NCBI GenBank assembly: GCA_016791425.1
Contig: JAEUMQ010000013.1
Span: 248,001-312,000, forward strand
Direction: 5' to 3'
DNA from: Hyphomonadaceae bacterium
GTDB lineage: Bacteria; Pseudomonadota; Alphaproteobacteria; Caulobacterales; Aquidulcibacteraceae
DNA length: 64,000 bases
A program made the translations under genes and the position numbers. The notes under the pieces are model-generated. The model saw only the letters and a program-made list of their open reading frames with translations. It was not told the origin of the DNA and ran no database searches. Of this stretch, positions 1-8,335 are shown in pieces. Within the stretch, counting starts at the first letter, position 1; every line of letters begins with the position of its first letter.

Positions 1-485
1 ACGCCGGGCGCCTCCGCGCCGCTTGCTGTGATATAGTGGATCACGCCGCCGATCGCGTCGGAGCCGTAAAGCGCGCTCTGCGGCCCGCGCAGGACTTCAA
101 TGCGCGAGACATCGTCCGCGATCAGCGTCGCGAACTCGAACTCCCCGAAATAAGGATCGGCGGCCTCCATGCCGTCGATGAGAACGAGCGTGTGGTTGCC
201 TTCAGCGCCGCGCATGCGCACTTGCGTGAGGCCTCCCACCGCTCCCGCGCGGCTCACCGCGACGCCCGGCACGTCGCGCAGAAGGTCCGATATGACGCGC
301 GTCTGGCGCGTCTCCACGCTCTCGGCCCCGATCGCCGTCGCTGAGAGCCCAAGCGTGTCCCGCGACAGCCCCGCGCCCGCGCGCGTGGCGGTGACGATGA
401 TCTCGCCTTCCTCCTGCGCGAACGCGAAAGACGGCGCAGCGGCGAGGGCCAACGCCAACGCCGCGCTCGAAAGGTGCTCACTCAT
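1..485 (-). CDS. btuB: TonB-dependent receptor, BtuB-like, N-terminal part (runs off window)
   Basis: This is the first ~161 residues of an outer-membrane TonB-dependent receptor; the rest lies beyond base 1. Reading leftward from the ATG at 485, the product has a hydrophobic signal peptide ending near AFAQ, a short TonB-box-like stretch (EIIVTATR), and a plug domain with VRMRGAEGNHTLVLIDG and VLRGPQSALYGSDAIGG, the classic plug signature of vitamin B12 and siderophore receptors. The cobalamin riboswitch just upstream and the divergent btuF-btuC genes point to cobalamin as substrate. Another corrinoid remains possible because the barrel is not visible. Confidence 0.9.
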   Translation of the reverse strand, partial: MSEHLSSAALALALAAAPSFAFAQEEGEIIVTATRAGAGLSRDTLGLSATAIGAESVETRQTRVISDLLRDVPGVAVSRAGAVGGLTQVRMRGAEGNHTLVLIDGMEAADPYFGEFEFATLIADDVSRIEVLRGPQSALYGSDAIGGVIHYITASGAEAPG

Positions 486-685
486 GGATTCCCCCGTCGG
501 CGTCGCAACGACTTCAACGGGAAGGCTTCCCAAGGCCACGCCGATGGCGCGGCGCCCAGGTCGGCATACCGGCGGACGGACGCCCGAAGCGCCTGCCGGC
601 CAGCCGATGCAGCCCTCCGCTGCGTTCGTCGCTCAGACGGGTTCCCGCGCCTGGACCATCCCCTGGACCCAAGCAAGAGCGACAC

Positions 686-894
686 GCGCCGACCGGTCTC
701 CTGGCTTGCGGGTCCTCACGCGATGCGCGGCCTTCCCAGGCTCATTGAGCCCAGTGACTGCAATCCGGCCTGCCGTGAAGACAGACGCGGACCACGTGCG
801 CATCGCGCTCGCCGCTCACAGTTGCAGGGACAGCCGCAGAATAGGAGCCTCGCTCCGCACTGCGTTCCCGTAGAGCCCTCGCGGGCGCCGGCGC
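686..894 (-). promoter_or_regulatory. Cobalamin (AdoCbl) riboswitch for the btuB-like receptor
   Basis: On the minus strand the conserved blocks appear in the correct order: GGGAACGCAGTG, a CCCTGCAACTGT core, a GTCACTG variant of the GCCACTG box, CTGGGAAGG, and the B12-box AAGCCAGGAGACC. Terminal segments GCGCCG (889-894 side) and CGGCGC (686-691 side) can pair as P1. It lies 200 bp upstream of the receptor start. Riboswitches of this family normally repress receptor synthesis when adenosylcobalamin is abundant. Confidence 0.9.
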
Positions 895-1024
895 GATATC
901 GGAAGCAAGCCGAGGCTCGCTTCCGGCGGCCCGCTTAGCAGGGGTGTTTGCAGCAGCGCAAGAGCGTTCGCATGCCCTCGCCGCCGCGTTGACAAGCTGT
1001 GGCAAGATCGACACCTTCGCGCGC

Positions 1025-1220
1025 GACGGTCCCTTCTCCGGAAGGGCAAAAGGGAATGCGGTGCGGCGCAAGCCATCCAGGCGCACGCCAAGTCCGCAGC
1101 TGCCCCCGCAACTGTAAGCGGAGAGCACGAAGCCGAAAGCCACTGGAGAGGCGCTGGAGCGCAGCTCTGGGAAGGTCGGCCTAAAGTGCGCTCGATCCGC
1201 GAGCCAGGAGACCTGCCGTC
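1025..1220 (+). promoter_or_regulatory. Cobalamin (AdoCbl) riboswitch for btuF-btuC
   Basis: The plus strand carries GGGAATGCGGTG (1052), GCTGCCCCCGCAACTGTAAG, AAAGCCACTGG, CTGGGAAGGTCG and the B12-box GAGCCAGGAGACCTGCC. GACGG at 1025-1029 pairs with CCGTC at 1216-1220 to close P1. All core blocks match the family consensus better than those of the divergent copy. It sits about 150 bp upstream of the btuF start and should switch the uptake operon off when cobalamin is plentiful. Confidence 0.95.
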
Positions 1221-1366
1221 CTCGCATCGTGCGTCGCCGGGCGGGGCCCCTCGGCGACGGCTGCGCTCGCAGAAGCGCTTCCCTTGCGCGTGGGCGCGAG
1301 GCCTTCCGCGGTCCGTGACGATGGCGGACCAATGCCGGCCTTCCTGATGCACAACGGCGCGCCGCG

Positions 1367-2209
1367 ATGCTGACGCGCCGTGCAACCGCCCTCGGCGCGA
1401 TCGCCGCCTGCGTCCCCGCCGGCGCCGCGCACGCAACCCCGATCCGCGTCGTCTCGCTCAATCCGTGTCTCGACACGATCCTCGTGCACGTCGCCGACCG
1501 CAGCCAGATCGCAGCGCTCAGCCATTATGCGCGCGAGCCCGGCGCCTCGACGATTGCCGATATCGCCCGCACGCTTCCCTTCACTTACGAGAGCGCCGAG
1601 GAGATCGTCGCCCTCCGCCCCAGCCTCGTTCTCGCCAGTCATCATTCGGGGCTAGCCACGCGTCAGGCCCTTGCCCGCCTGGGCGTCGAGGTCGCGACCT
1701 ATGGCGTACCCGACAGCGTTGAAGCGAGCATCGCCCAGATCGCCGACGTCGCGCGCCGCGTCGGTCGCCAGCAAAACGCCGCAACGCTGATCGAACGCAT
1801 TCGCGCGCGCCTCGCCGAAGCCGAACGCGGCGCAACGCGACGCCCCATCAAGGCGCTTGTCTTCCAGGCGCGCGGCCTCGTCGCCGGCGAAGGCACGCTC
1901 GCCGACGAATTGATGCGGCGCATCGGCTTCGACAACGTCGCGGCGCGCTATGGCGTGCATCAATGGGGCAACGCGCCTCTCGAGCTGCTTATCGCCGATC
2001 CGCCCGAGCTCCTCCTCGCGGGAAGCGCAGCGCCTGGCGCCCCCACCTCCGCCGAGCGCATGCTTTCCCATCCCGCCCTCGCCAGCATCGCGCCGCGCAT
2101 GCGTCGCGCGGACTTTCCTGCCGCCTGTCTCTATTGCGGCGGCCCTGTGCTCCTGCAGACCACGCGCGTGCTGGCCGCGGCGCGCGATGCATTCTGGGCC
2201 GGACGATGA
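1367..2209 (+). CDS. btuF: Periplasmic cobalamin-binding protein BtuF-like
   Basis: A 280-residue periplasmic substrate-binding protein of the class III (BtuF/FhuD/FepB) family. An N-terminal signal peptide of about 23 residues ends AAHA. It is followed by RVVSLNPCLDTILV and the alternation EEIVALRPSLVLAS typical of the N-terminal lobe, and a C-terminal lobe with NAPLELLIADPPELLL. It would bind corrinoid after BtuB transport and hand it to the BtuC permease. It follows a cobalamin riboswitch and its stop overlaps the btuC start by four bases (ATGA). The riboswitch supports the B12 assignment over a siderophore. Confidence 0.88.
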   Translation: MLTRRATALGAIAACVPAGAAHATPIRVVSLNPCLDTILVHVADRSQIAALSHYAREPGASTIADIARTLPFTYESAEEIVALRPSLVLASHHSGLATRQALARLGVEVATYGVPDSVEASIAQIADVARRVGRQQNAATLIERIRARLAEAERGATRRPIKALVFQARGLVAGEGTLADELMRRIGFDNVAARYGVHQWGNAPLELLIADPPELLLAGSAAPGAPTSAERMLSHPALASIAPRMRRADFPAACLYCGGPVLLQTTRVLAAARDAFWAGR

Positions 2210-3180
2210 AACGCGCATGGGTCTGGCCCGTCCTGATCGCCGCGCCGATCGTGCTCGCCGCGCTCTCGCTGATGGTCGGCAAGGCCGCGACGCCGCTCTC
2301 GGCCTGGATCGACCATGACGATCCGCGTTGGGCGATCATCTTCGAACTTCGCGCGCCGCGCGCAATCCTGGCGATCCTGGTCGGCGGCGCGCTCGGCCTC
2401 GCAGGCGCGGCCATGCAGGGCTACACCCGCAATCCGCTCGCCGATCCTGGCGTGCTCGGCGTATCGGCGATGGCCGCCCTCGGCGCCGTGCTGACGCTCT
2501 ATTTCGGGCTGGCCGCAGCGACCCCATGGCTCTTGCCGGTCGCCGCGATCACCGGCGCCATCCTCGGCGTCCTCATCCTCATGGCGCTCTCCGGCCTGAG
2601 CGGCAGCGCGATCACGTTCCTGCTGACCGGCATCGTGCTGCAATCGGTCGCCGGCGCCGCCGTCGCGCTCGCGCTCAGCCTGGCGCCCAATCCGTGGGCC
2701 ACCCAGGAGATCATCGATTGGCTGATGGGCTCGCTCACCGATCGCTCCTATGACGATGTGCGCCTCGCTCTGCCTTTCATCGCCGCTGGCGCAGCGCTTC
2801 TCTTCAGCTTGCGGCGCGCGCTCGACGCCCTGTCGCTCGGTGAAGCGAGCGCTGTCTCGCTCGGCACAAATCTCCGGCGCACTCAGGCCATCCTCGCTGC
2901 CGGCCTTGGCCTCGCCGTCGGCGCCTGCGTCGCCGTCACCGGCGTGCTCGGCTTCGTGGGCCTCATCGCGCCGCACCTTCTGCGCCCGCTGACCAGCGGA
3001 GAACCCGGCCGCCTCCTCGCCCCGAGCGCCTTCGGCGGCGCCGCCCTCGTTCTTCTCGCCGACATTCTCGTGCGCGCAACCCCATCGGCGGCCGAAATCA
3101 AGCTTGGCGTCGCGCTTTCCGCGATCGGCGGCCCGTTCTTCCTGCTCGTCCTGCTCGCCATGCGCCGCCGCGTGGCCTGA
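2206..3180 (+). CDS. btuC: FecCD-family permease BtuC-like
   Basis: A 324-residue inner-membrane permease of the FecCD/BtuC family with about ten hydrophobic segments. It contains the family signatures RAPRAILAILVGGALGLAG, MQGYTRNPLADPGVLGVS and GFVGLIAPHLLR. The ATG at 2206 overlaps the btuF stop, so the start is set by translational coupling. A long in-frame extension upstream within btuF is ignored. The protein would form a homodimeric channel powered by a BtuD ATPase, but no such gene follows. The next recognised coding sequence belongs to a conjugative element. Confidence 0.92.
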   Translation: MKRAWVWPVLIAAPIVLAALSLMVGKAATPLSAWIDHDDPRWAIIFELRAPRAILAILVGGALGLAGAAMQGYTRNPLADPGVLGVSAMAALGAVLTLYFGLAAATPWLLPVAAITGAILGVLILMALSGLSGSAITFLLTGIVLQSVAGAAVALALSLAPNPWATQEIIDWLMGSLTDRSYDDVRLALPFIAAGAALLFSLRRALDALSLGEASAVSLGTNLRRTQAILAAGLGLAVGACVAVTGVLGFVGLIAPHLLRPLTSGEPGRLLAPSAFGGAALVLLADILVRATPSAAEIKLGVALSAIGGPFFLLVLLAMRRRVA

Positions 3181-3601
3181 CCCCGCCCCGCATCACTCCC
3201 ACTCAATTCTCTATCAATCTAGCGCCAGCTTTCGCCTTCGCTCGGTGAGCTAGCGACATTTGAGGGGACGCCGTCAAGCGCGCTGTTAAAGGAAAATGCT
3301 TACGTCGCGACCCCGCTTATTCATCGCAGCCGGCTAAGCAATTTGCGTTTTTCTGAAGCGTTATTGACGATAGCACGATTGCTAGCCGATTGCGACGGTT
3401 CTCATATGGGCAGCTGATTGCCAGGTTTAGTGTCGGCTCAAAGCCATCGTGCTCGCCGGCGTCAAGGGACGCCTTCGGCTCTTCGCCCTGGACGCCGGCT
3501 TGCGCGCGATGGCGGACCGAAGGGGTCGGGACGCGGAGCGCGTCTTTTCTCTCTTCGACCTCTCGCCCTACTCGGGCGGAGATCGAACACGGAGCATAGG
3601 G
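3181..3601. other. Intergenic junction between the B12 locus and the conjugative element
   Basis: No convincing coding sequence is present. The first ~260 bases are less GC-rich than their surroundings, with A/T-rich stretches around 3285-3415. The distal part holds a hairpin-bearing repeat (3443-3536) that recurs near the other end of the element. No tRNA or integrase gene is visible that would mark an attachment site. Confidence 0.5.
3443..3536 (+). repeat. Hairpin-bearing repeat, left copy
   Basis: About 94 bp that align with 37976-38066 in the same orientation at roughly 80% identity, starting GCCATCGTGCTCG and ending GTCGGGACGC. Inside is an inverted repeat with arms GCCGGCGTCAAGGG and CCCTGGACGCCGGC, with one mismatch. 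A C-G pair here is a G-C pair in the other copy, so the stem is kept while the sequence changes. Confidence 0.7.
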
Positions 3602-3919
3602 CTAAAAGAGGTCTCGCTGGCGCTCATCGGTGCGACGGGGGCGCTTTGGGCGTTTCGATTGCGGTTGCGCCTTCACCAAACTCGCGATTCGCCGAGATCG
3701 GACGCGGCGCTCTTCAAACTTGCTGCGACCTTCAAATTTCAGAAGCGCGTCTTCGAGTTGCTCGAGATCGTTCTTGCGCCAAAACACCATGTTTCGAAAA
3801 ATTACTGGCTCCGGAAACCCAGGAATTCCGCACTGGCGAGCGCGCCAGAGCGTGACCAAGCTCACGCAAAGGTCTTCAGCGATCACCTTCTGGGGCACCA
3901 GATCTTTGGGAAACTTCAT
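3602..3919 (-). CDS. Small AlpA/excisionase-like HTH protein
   Basis: A 105-residue protein. Residues ~8-50 fit the MerR/AlpA-type winged helix found in prophage and ICE regulators: a VPQKVIAEDLCVSLVTLWRAR helix-turn-helix, then FPEPVIFRNMVFWRKNDLEQ, the wing and specificity segment. The C-terminal half is basic and looks disordered. Its ATG overlaps the trbI stop (ATGA), so it is the last gene of the leftward transfer operon. It may be a transcription regulator or a recombination directionality factor. The HTH assignment is solid, the role is inferred. Confidence 0.65.
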   Translation of the reverse strand: MKFPKDLVPQKVIAEDLCVSLVTLWRARQCGIPGFPEPVIFRNMVFWRKNDLEQLEDALLKFEGRSKFEERRVRSRRIASLVKAQPQSKRPKRPRRTDERQRDLF

Positions 3920-4995
3920 TGGCTTCGATATGGCCTCAACTGAATGTCTCGGGTGACAAGCACGCGTACCGAAGCGCCGGCGCGCACGCGCAAGGTGGGG
4001 CGCACCTGTAGTTCGCGATCGATGATCCGGCCACCCGTGCGCGCGGCCTCCGCCGCCGCAGCATCGCCGACGCTTTGCCCGAGACTGCCTTCGTCATCAT
4101 TTTGTGCGTTGTCAGCCACAACGCTCACGATCGCCGATAGCCCAACGGCGCCCGCCAGGCGTCCGAGATGATTGTCTGTTTGATCGCGCAGGCCGGACGC
4201 ACCGGACGGATCGGTCCCCTGCATGCCACGCAAGCTGATCGACCAGCCGTTTGGAAAGATCAGCCTGTTCCACACGAGAAGCAGACGACGGTCGCCGTAG
4301 GATGGCGCAGACCGGTATTCGCCGATCAGCCGCGCGCCCTGCGGGATCAGCAGGTACTGACCGCTGACGCTATCATAAACATTCGAGGTGACTTGCGCGA
4401 TGACGGCGCCGGGCAGATCGGAATTGAGCGCCGTCACCAACGCCGCTGGAATGACGGAGCCGGAAATCAACTCATAGCGCGAGCGTGGCGGCACGAGCTG
4501 CGAGTCGAGCCGCCCATCATCTTCGCGCGATGCGCCCCGCGCCTGATCGCGTCCGGCAAACATGATCGCCGACTTACGCGCGACCGTTTGCGGATCAGGC
4601 GCAGACGGTGCGGGACCAGATGCGCCGCCGCCCGCGCGCCAGCTTGCGTCTTGCGGCGGCGCCAGCTCCGCGGCTTGCGGCGGTGGATGATCGCCCCAGA
4701 CAATATCTTGCGGCGGATCGAGACGGCCCTCCGGCAGATCCGTCGCCTCATACTGGCTTGAGGCATTGCGAATGGATTCCGGCGGACCACCAGCTGCAGC
4801 GACCGCGTCGGTCTCCGCCACATTGCGGCGCGGTCTTTCGCTCAGTCCGTAGAATAGCGCGAGAGTCACAACGGACGCCGCGGCGATGGCGCCGGCCAGC
4901 AACACCTTGCGTGACAAGCGGCGGGGACTTGGGCGAGGCGCGCGAATGGAAAGATCGGGACCAGGCGTTTGCGGCGCCGATGCAAGTGTGCTCAT
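3916..4995 (-). CDS. trbI: Conjugal transfer protein TrbI (VirB10-like)
   Basis: A 359-residue VirB10/TrbI protein, the energy-sensing scaffold that spans the envelope in type IV secretion systems. It has a cytoplasmic N-terminus, one membrane helix at ~31-50, a proline-rich periplasmic linker and the C-terminal beta-barrel domain with LISGSVIPAALVTALNSDLPGAVIAQV and YLLIPQGARLIGEY, both strong family signatures. It overlaps trbG upstream and the AlpA-like gene downstream by four bases or fewer. Confidence 0.95.
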   Translation of the reverse strand: MSTLASAPQTPGPDLSIRAPRPSPRRLSRKVLLAGAIAAASVVTLALFYGLSERPRRNVAETDAVAAAGGPPESIRNASSQYEATDLPEGRLDPPQDIVWGDHPPPQAAELAPPQDASWRAGGGASGPAPSAPDPQTVARKSAIMFAGRDQARGASREDDGRLDSQLVPPRSRYELISGSVIPAALVTALNSDLPGAVIAQVTSNVYDSVSGQYLLIPQGARLIGEYRSAPSYGDRRLLLVWNRLIFPNGWSISLRGMQGTDPSGASGLRDQTDNHLGRLAGAVGLSAIVSVVADNAQNDDEGSLGQSVGDAAAAEAARTGGRIIDRELQVRPTLRVRAGASVRVLVTRDIQLRPYRSQ

Positions 4996-5873
4996 CAGGG
5001 CCTCCCGATCCGCCGCATCGGCGACGCCTCACGGCCTTCGCGCTCCATCCGCACGATGACCGGCGAACGGGTTCCGAGCCGCAGCTCCGCAACATCGAAA
5101 ACGCGATCCACAACATAGCGATCGCCCTGCAGCCGATAGTTCACCAGTTCGACGCCTTCGCCGGTGATGACAAAGAGCGGCGGAAGGTCGGTCGCGGAGG
5201 CTTGCGGCGGCATCTCAATCCAGGTCCGCCGCCCATCGTCAAACACACGCGTCGGCAGCCACACCGGACGCCGGCCGCGCGTGGTGCGAATCCGATACTC
5301 GAAATTGAGTTCGCTGACCGCAGCGCTCACGACCGCCGTCTCGGGATAGCACCAGGCGACTTCCGCTGAATAGGCTTGTCCCGATTGCGCAACCGCCTCG
5401 ATGGTGTAGGTGCGCCGGCTCGTCACCAGCACAATGTTGGTGCGCAAATTGGCGGCTTGTGGCTTCACAAGAACGATTGTGCGCCCATCTACCTCCGCCT
5501 CCGCCTGCGCTTCCGTCACCATCCAGCGTGAGGTGTCGCCGGCGGCGATGTCGTTCAGCGTCTCACCCGGCTCAAGCAGGATCGTCGAGATGAAGTTGGG
5601 GTTGGTGTAGAGTTCATAAATAGCGCCAGATGCATAGGTGTAGATCTGGCGCGCTTGCGCGAAGCTTCGCGCATCCGGGCGCTGGCGCGCCGCGACATTG
5701 GCGGCGGCCAGGGTTTCCACCGACGTGCGGGCGCGACGCGACGACAAAGCAGGCGGCGCTGCGGCGTTGATCGCCGGACACTGGCTTTGCGCCTCTTGTG
5801 CAACAGCCGCGGGCACAGTGCTGAACGCCGCTGCCGCCAGAGTGCTGACGAATAGGATCGAAGCGGCCTTCAT
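4995..5873 (-). CDS. trbG: Conjugal transfer protein TrbG (VirB9-like)
   Basis: A 292-residue VirB9/TrbG/CagX outer-membrane core subunit. The start at 5873 is chosen because it gives a clear signal peptide (ILFVSTLAAAAFSTVPAAVAQ) and overlaps the trbF stop; a longer in-frame extension through trbF is not meaningful. The C-terminal domain includes NFEYRIRTT, PTRVFDDGRRTWIEMP and GEGVELVNYRLQGDRYVVDRV in separate blocks, typical of VirB9. No trbH gene lies between trbG and trbI, as in many alphaproteobacterial Trb systems. Confidence 0.95.
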   Translation of the reverse strand: MKAASILFVSTLAAAAFSTVPAAVAQEAQSQCPAINAAAPPALSSRRARTSVETLAAANVAARQRPDARSFAQARQIYTYASGAIYELYTNPNFISTILLEPGETLNDIAAGDTSRWMVTEAQAEAEVDGRTIVLVKPQAANLRTNIVLVTSRRTYTIEAVAQSGQAYSAEVAWCYPETAVVSAAVSELNFEYRIRTTRGRRPVWLPTRVFDDGRRTWIEMPPQASATDLPPLFVITGEGVELVNYRLQGDRYVVDRVFDVAELRLGTRSPVIVRMEREGREASPMRRIGRP

Positions 5874-6553
5874 CGCACACGGCTCCAGGAAAAGTCGGAA
5901 ATCAAAAGCCCGAGAGGGTTGTTGGCGATCTCGTCCGCAGTTCGTGGTCGCCTCGTTGTGACGGTGAAGACTCCCGAATAAGCCTGTCCGTCGGGCGAGC
6001 CCGTCGCGTTGGTTTCGCGCTCGATCCACGACACTTCCCAGGAATGATCCGAGCGCTGGATAATCGAGCGGATATGCACCGTGCGCCCGACACGGCCGAG
6101 GCTGAGAAACGGATCGTCCTGGCGCGCAATCTCCGTCAGTTGGGCCGCCGCTTGCGGAGTCAGGAATTTGTACGCTTCCAGCCAATTCTCGCGCAGCACA
6201 ACGCCGTCCGTAGGAAGACCGCGAACAAGCCGCACAAACCGTCCGAGATGATAAGCCGTCTGTGCCTCGGTTGGCCGCCAGTCGCCGCTGGCGGCGCGGA
6301 CGTTCATCACCTGACCCTCCGGACTCACCTCGACGACATGGACGAACGTGCGCTGCTGCAAAGCAACGATAGTCAGCGCGAGCGCGAGCCCGGCCGAGAG
6401 AACGAGACCCGCAATTGCCATCATGCGCCAGGCGCGCGCCGAGATGACGGCCGCGCCCATGCGCCGGTCCCATTCCTGCCGCGCACGTTTGTAGGGCGTG
6501 TCGCTTTCTTCTCCCGCATAGGATTGCGCGGGCGCCGTGAATGGCGTCTTCAT
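5870..6553 (-). CDS. trbF: Conjugal transfer protein TrbF (VirB8-like)
   Basis: A 227-residue VirB8/TrbF bitopic inner-membrane protein. A short cytoplasmic N-terminus (YKRARQEWDRRMG) precedes one membrane helix (~45-67) and a periplasmic NTF2-like domain with FVRLVRGLPTDGVVLRENW and SWEVSWIERE. VirB8 proteins dimerise and nucleate assembly of the secretion channel. It overlaps trbL and trbG at its ends within the same operon. Confidence 0.93.
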   Translation of the reverse strand: MKTPFTAPAQSYAGEESDTPYKRARQEWDRRMGAAVISARAWRMMAIAGLVLSAGLALALTIVALQQRTFVHVVEVSPEGQVMNVRAASGDWRPTEAQTAYHLGRFVRLVRGLPTDGVVLRENWLEAYKFLTPQAAAQLTEIARQDDPFLSLGRVGRTVHIRSIIQRSDHSWEVSWIERETNATGSPDGQAYSGVFTVTTRRPRTADEIANNPLGLLISDFSWSRVR

Positions 6554-7590
6554 GGATTGCTTCCCCCAGATGATGGCGCAGGCGGCGTTGCTGGCTTCGG
6601 CTGCATGCCGGCATAGTCGATCGCGAAACGCGCGCCGCCGCCCCCGCCGCCTCCGCCACGTTTGGACATGGATCGCCCGATGGAGCCGCCGGCGCGTCCG
6701 ATGAGACGCGCGCCACCAATCGCCATGCGGGTCGCCATCACGCCACCCGCGACCGAGGCGCCGCCAATGACTGTCGCGCCAAGGCCAGCGCGAAACGCAT
6801 CGGCGCCGGAGAGATGGGGCTGGCCCTGTACCACTTCACTCGCCAGCACCGGCCCAAACCAGGCGAGCGCCATCACCGTCAAACCGAACAGCAGCACGTT
6901 GAGTGCGCCGCCCGCATCGAGTGTGAGCGTCGCCGGCAACGCGTTGACGAAGGTGATCGAGATCGACGCGACGAAACCGAGCACGAAGAGACGCACGGCC
7001 GAGCCGACCACCCATCCCAATGGCCGCTCCGCGATCCAGGCCGTGCCGTTGAACACGCCCCACGGCAACGCGATAAACGCAGCGAGACTGCCCAGCTTGA
7101 ACGCGATCAGCACCACGAAGAGCTGGAGCGCCAACAAGAAGAAGCCCAGCATCACGAAGAAGGCTGCGACATAGATCGTGATCAGCGGCACGAAGTCGGT
7201 AATGATGTTCATGCCTTCGCCAAGCGCGACAGTGCGGCCGAACAATTCTGTTCCGATGCTGGCGACGCGGCCGGGATTGTGCAGATCGGCGAGCGTCATG
7301 GACGAACCGCCGGCGCGTAACCCCAGAAGCGCGCCCGACTGATTGATCGCCGTGGCGAGCGTCTCCCAATTGTTGATCAAGAAGGCGAAGAATCCGATGA
7401 AGAGCACCTTACGGAAGAAGGGCGCGAGCGGCGCTTCCTGCATCAGCGCCCATTGTACGCCGGCCAGTACGATCGAAATGACGATCAGCGCGTTGAGCAC
7501 ATAGGTCACATCGCCCTGGATCAGACCAAAGCCGTTGGAGGCCATGACCAGAAACTGGTCGAGGAAGGAATTGACCTGTGCGGGCTCCAT
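6550..7590 (-). CDS. trbL: Conjugal transfer protein TrbL (VirB6-like)
   Basis: A 346-residue polytopic membrane protein of the TrbL/VirB6 family with six or more hydrophobic segments, an N-terminal periplasmic-type start (VNSFLDQFLVMASNGFGLIQ) and a glycine-rich C-terminal tail including a run of glycines near 315. It forms the inner-membrane part of the DNA export channel. It is somewhat shorter than IncP TrbL, mostly in the low-complexity tail. It follows trbJ by 16 bp, leaving no room for a trbK entry-exclusion gene. Confidence 0.92.
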   Translation of the reverse strand: MEPAQVNSFLDQFLVMASNGFGLIQGDVTYVLNALIVISIVLAGVQWALMQEAPLAPFFRKVLFIGFFAFLINNWETLATAINQSGALLGLRAGGSSMTLADLHNPGRVASIGTELFGRTVALGEGMNIITDFVPLITIYVAAFFVMLGFFLLALQLFVVLIAFKLGSLAAFIALPWGVFNGTAWIAERPLGWVVGSAVRLFVLGFVASISITFVNALPATLTLDAGGALNVLLFGLTVMALAWFGPVLASEVVQGQPHLSGADAFRAGLGATVIGGASVAGGVMATRMAIGGARLIGRAGGSIGRSMSKRGGGGGGGGARFAIDYAGMQPKPATPPAPSSGGSNP

Positions 7591-7606
7591 GGCTTTGCGC
7601 GCTCCC

Positions 7607-8326
7607 TCAGAATGCCGTGCGCGCGGGCGTCAGATCGCCACTGCGCTCGGTCGGAAAGGCGCGGCGCTGGATTTCTGTTGCGCGTTGCTCGCGCGCGAGA
7701 CGCTCCATGCGGTCGGTTTCGAGCGCGCGGCCCTGGGCGATGAGCAGCGCGTGGATTTCCGCCAATTGACTGGCCTGAATCCCGAGGAGCTGGTTCGACG
7801 CCTGAATGGCGCCGGTCTGTCCTTCGGCGGCGCTGGACGATTGCATCGCCCGGTCAATGCGCCCGCGCGTCTGCTGGATGCGCTCAGCGGCGCGGGCTTC
7901 GGCCTCCATCGCGCGTTGCAGGCTTGCCCTGCTCTCCCGCATCCAAAGGTCTGATTGACCCAGCACACGCTCAAGGTCGTAGTCTTCCCAGGTGTCGGGA
8001 TAGAGTGTGCGCAGCTCTTGGCCGAGTTGGTTGGCCTCGAAAGCGATGCCTTGCACGCTTTCAAACAACGAGCGCGCCTCCCCGATGGATTGCGAAATCT
8101 CCGGCGAGAGTTGAAGTGGATTTTGCCGCAGCATGGCGGTCGCCTGCTCGATCTGGCGCACCTGATTGCGGATCTGCTCCACCATATGCGTGACCTGCAT
8201 GATCGATTGCGCCAGGTTGGACGGGTCGATCACCGGGATTTGCGCCGACGCTGGCGGCGCGGGTTGCATGCCGACGCTCAGAGCGAGAGCCAGTGCTGCA
8301 ATCCGTGTCGTCCATTTCCGTTTCAT
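7607..8326 (-). CDS. trbJ: Conjugal transfer protein TrbJ (VirB5-like)
   Basis: A 239-residue secreted minor pilus component of the TrbJ/VirB5 class. It has a signal peptide (IAALALALSVGMQPAPPASAQ) and an almost entirely helical mature region with VIDPSNLAQSIMQVTHMVEQ, the conserved N-terminal block of TrbJ, then long coiled-coil-like helices. It sits in the canonical place between trbE and trbL. Confidence 0.92.
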   Translation of the reverse strand: MKRKWTTRIAALALALSVGMQPAPPASAQIPVIDPSNLAQSIMQVTHMVEQIRNQVRQIEQATAMLRQNPLQLSPEISQSIGEARSLFESVQGIAFEANQLGQELRTLYPDTWEDYDLERVLGQSDLWMRESRASLQRAMEAEARAAERIQQTRGRIDRAMQSSSAAEGQTGAIQASNQLLGIQASQLAEIHALLIAQGRALETDRMERLAREQRATEIQRRAFPTERSGDLTPARTAF

Positions 8327-8335
8327 GCTCGCCTC

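Noticed and set aside
742..1645. Several long overlapping frames on both strands in the riboswitch region
   Set aside because: They run through the conserved riboswitch cores, have arginine/alanine-rich shadow composition and match no family.
1963..2205. N-terminal extension of btuC
   Set aside because: It lies inside btuF in another frame and has no membrane-protein character; the coupled ATG at 2206 gives the proper family length.
3181..3601. Possible tRNA or attachment site at the left element junction
   Set aside because: No cloverleaf-like arms or direct repeat with the other end longer than the imperfect hairpin repeat could be found.
3449..3943. Plus-strand frame opposite the AlpA-like gene
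   Set aside because: It spans the hairpin repeat and the antisense of a gene with clear HTH homology; composition is that of a shadow frame.
5874..6719. Long N-terminal extension of trbG
   Set aside because: It is antisense-free but out of frame with the well-supported trbF gene and would place the signal peptide internally.
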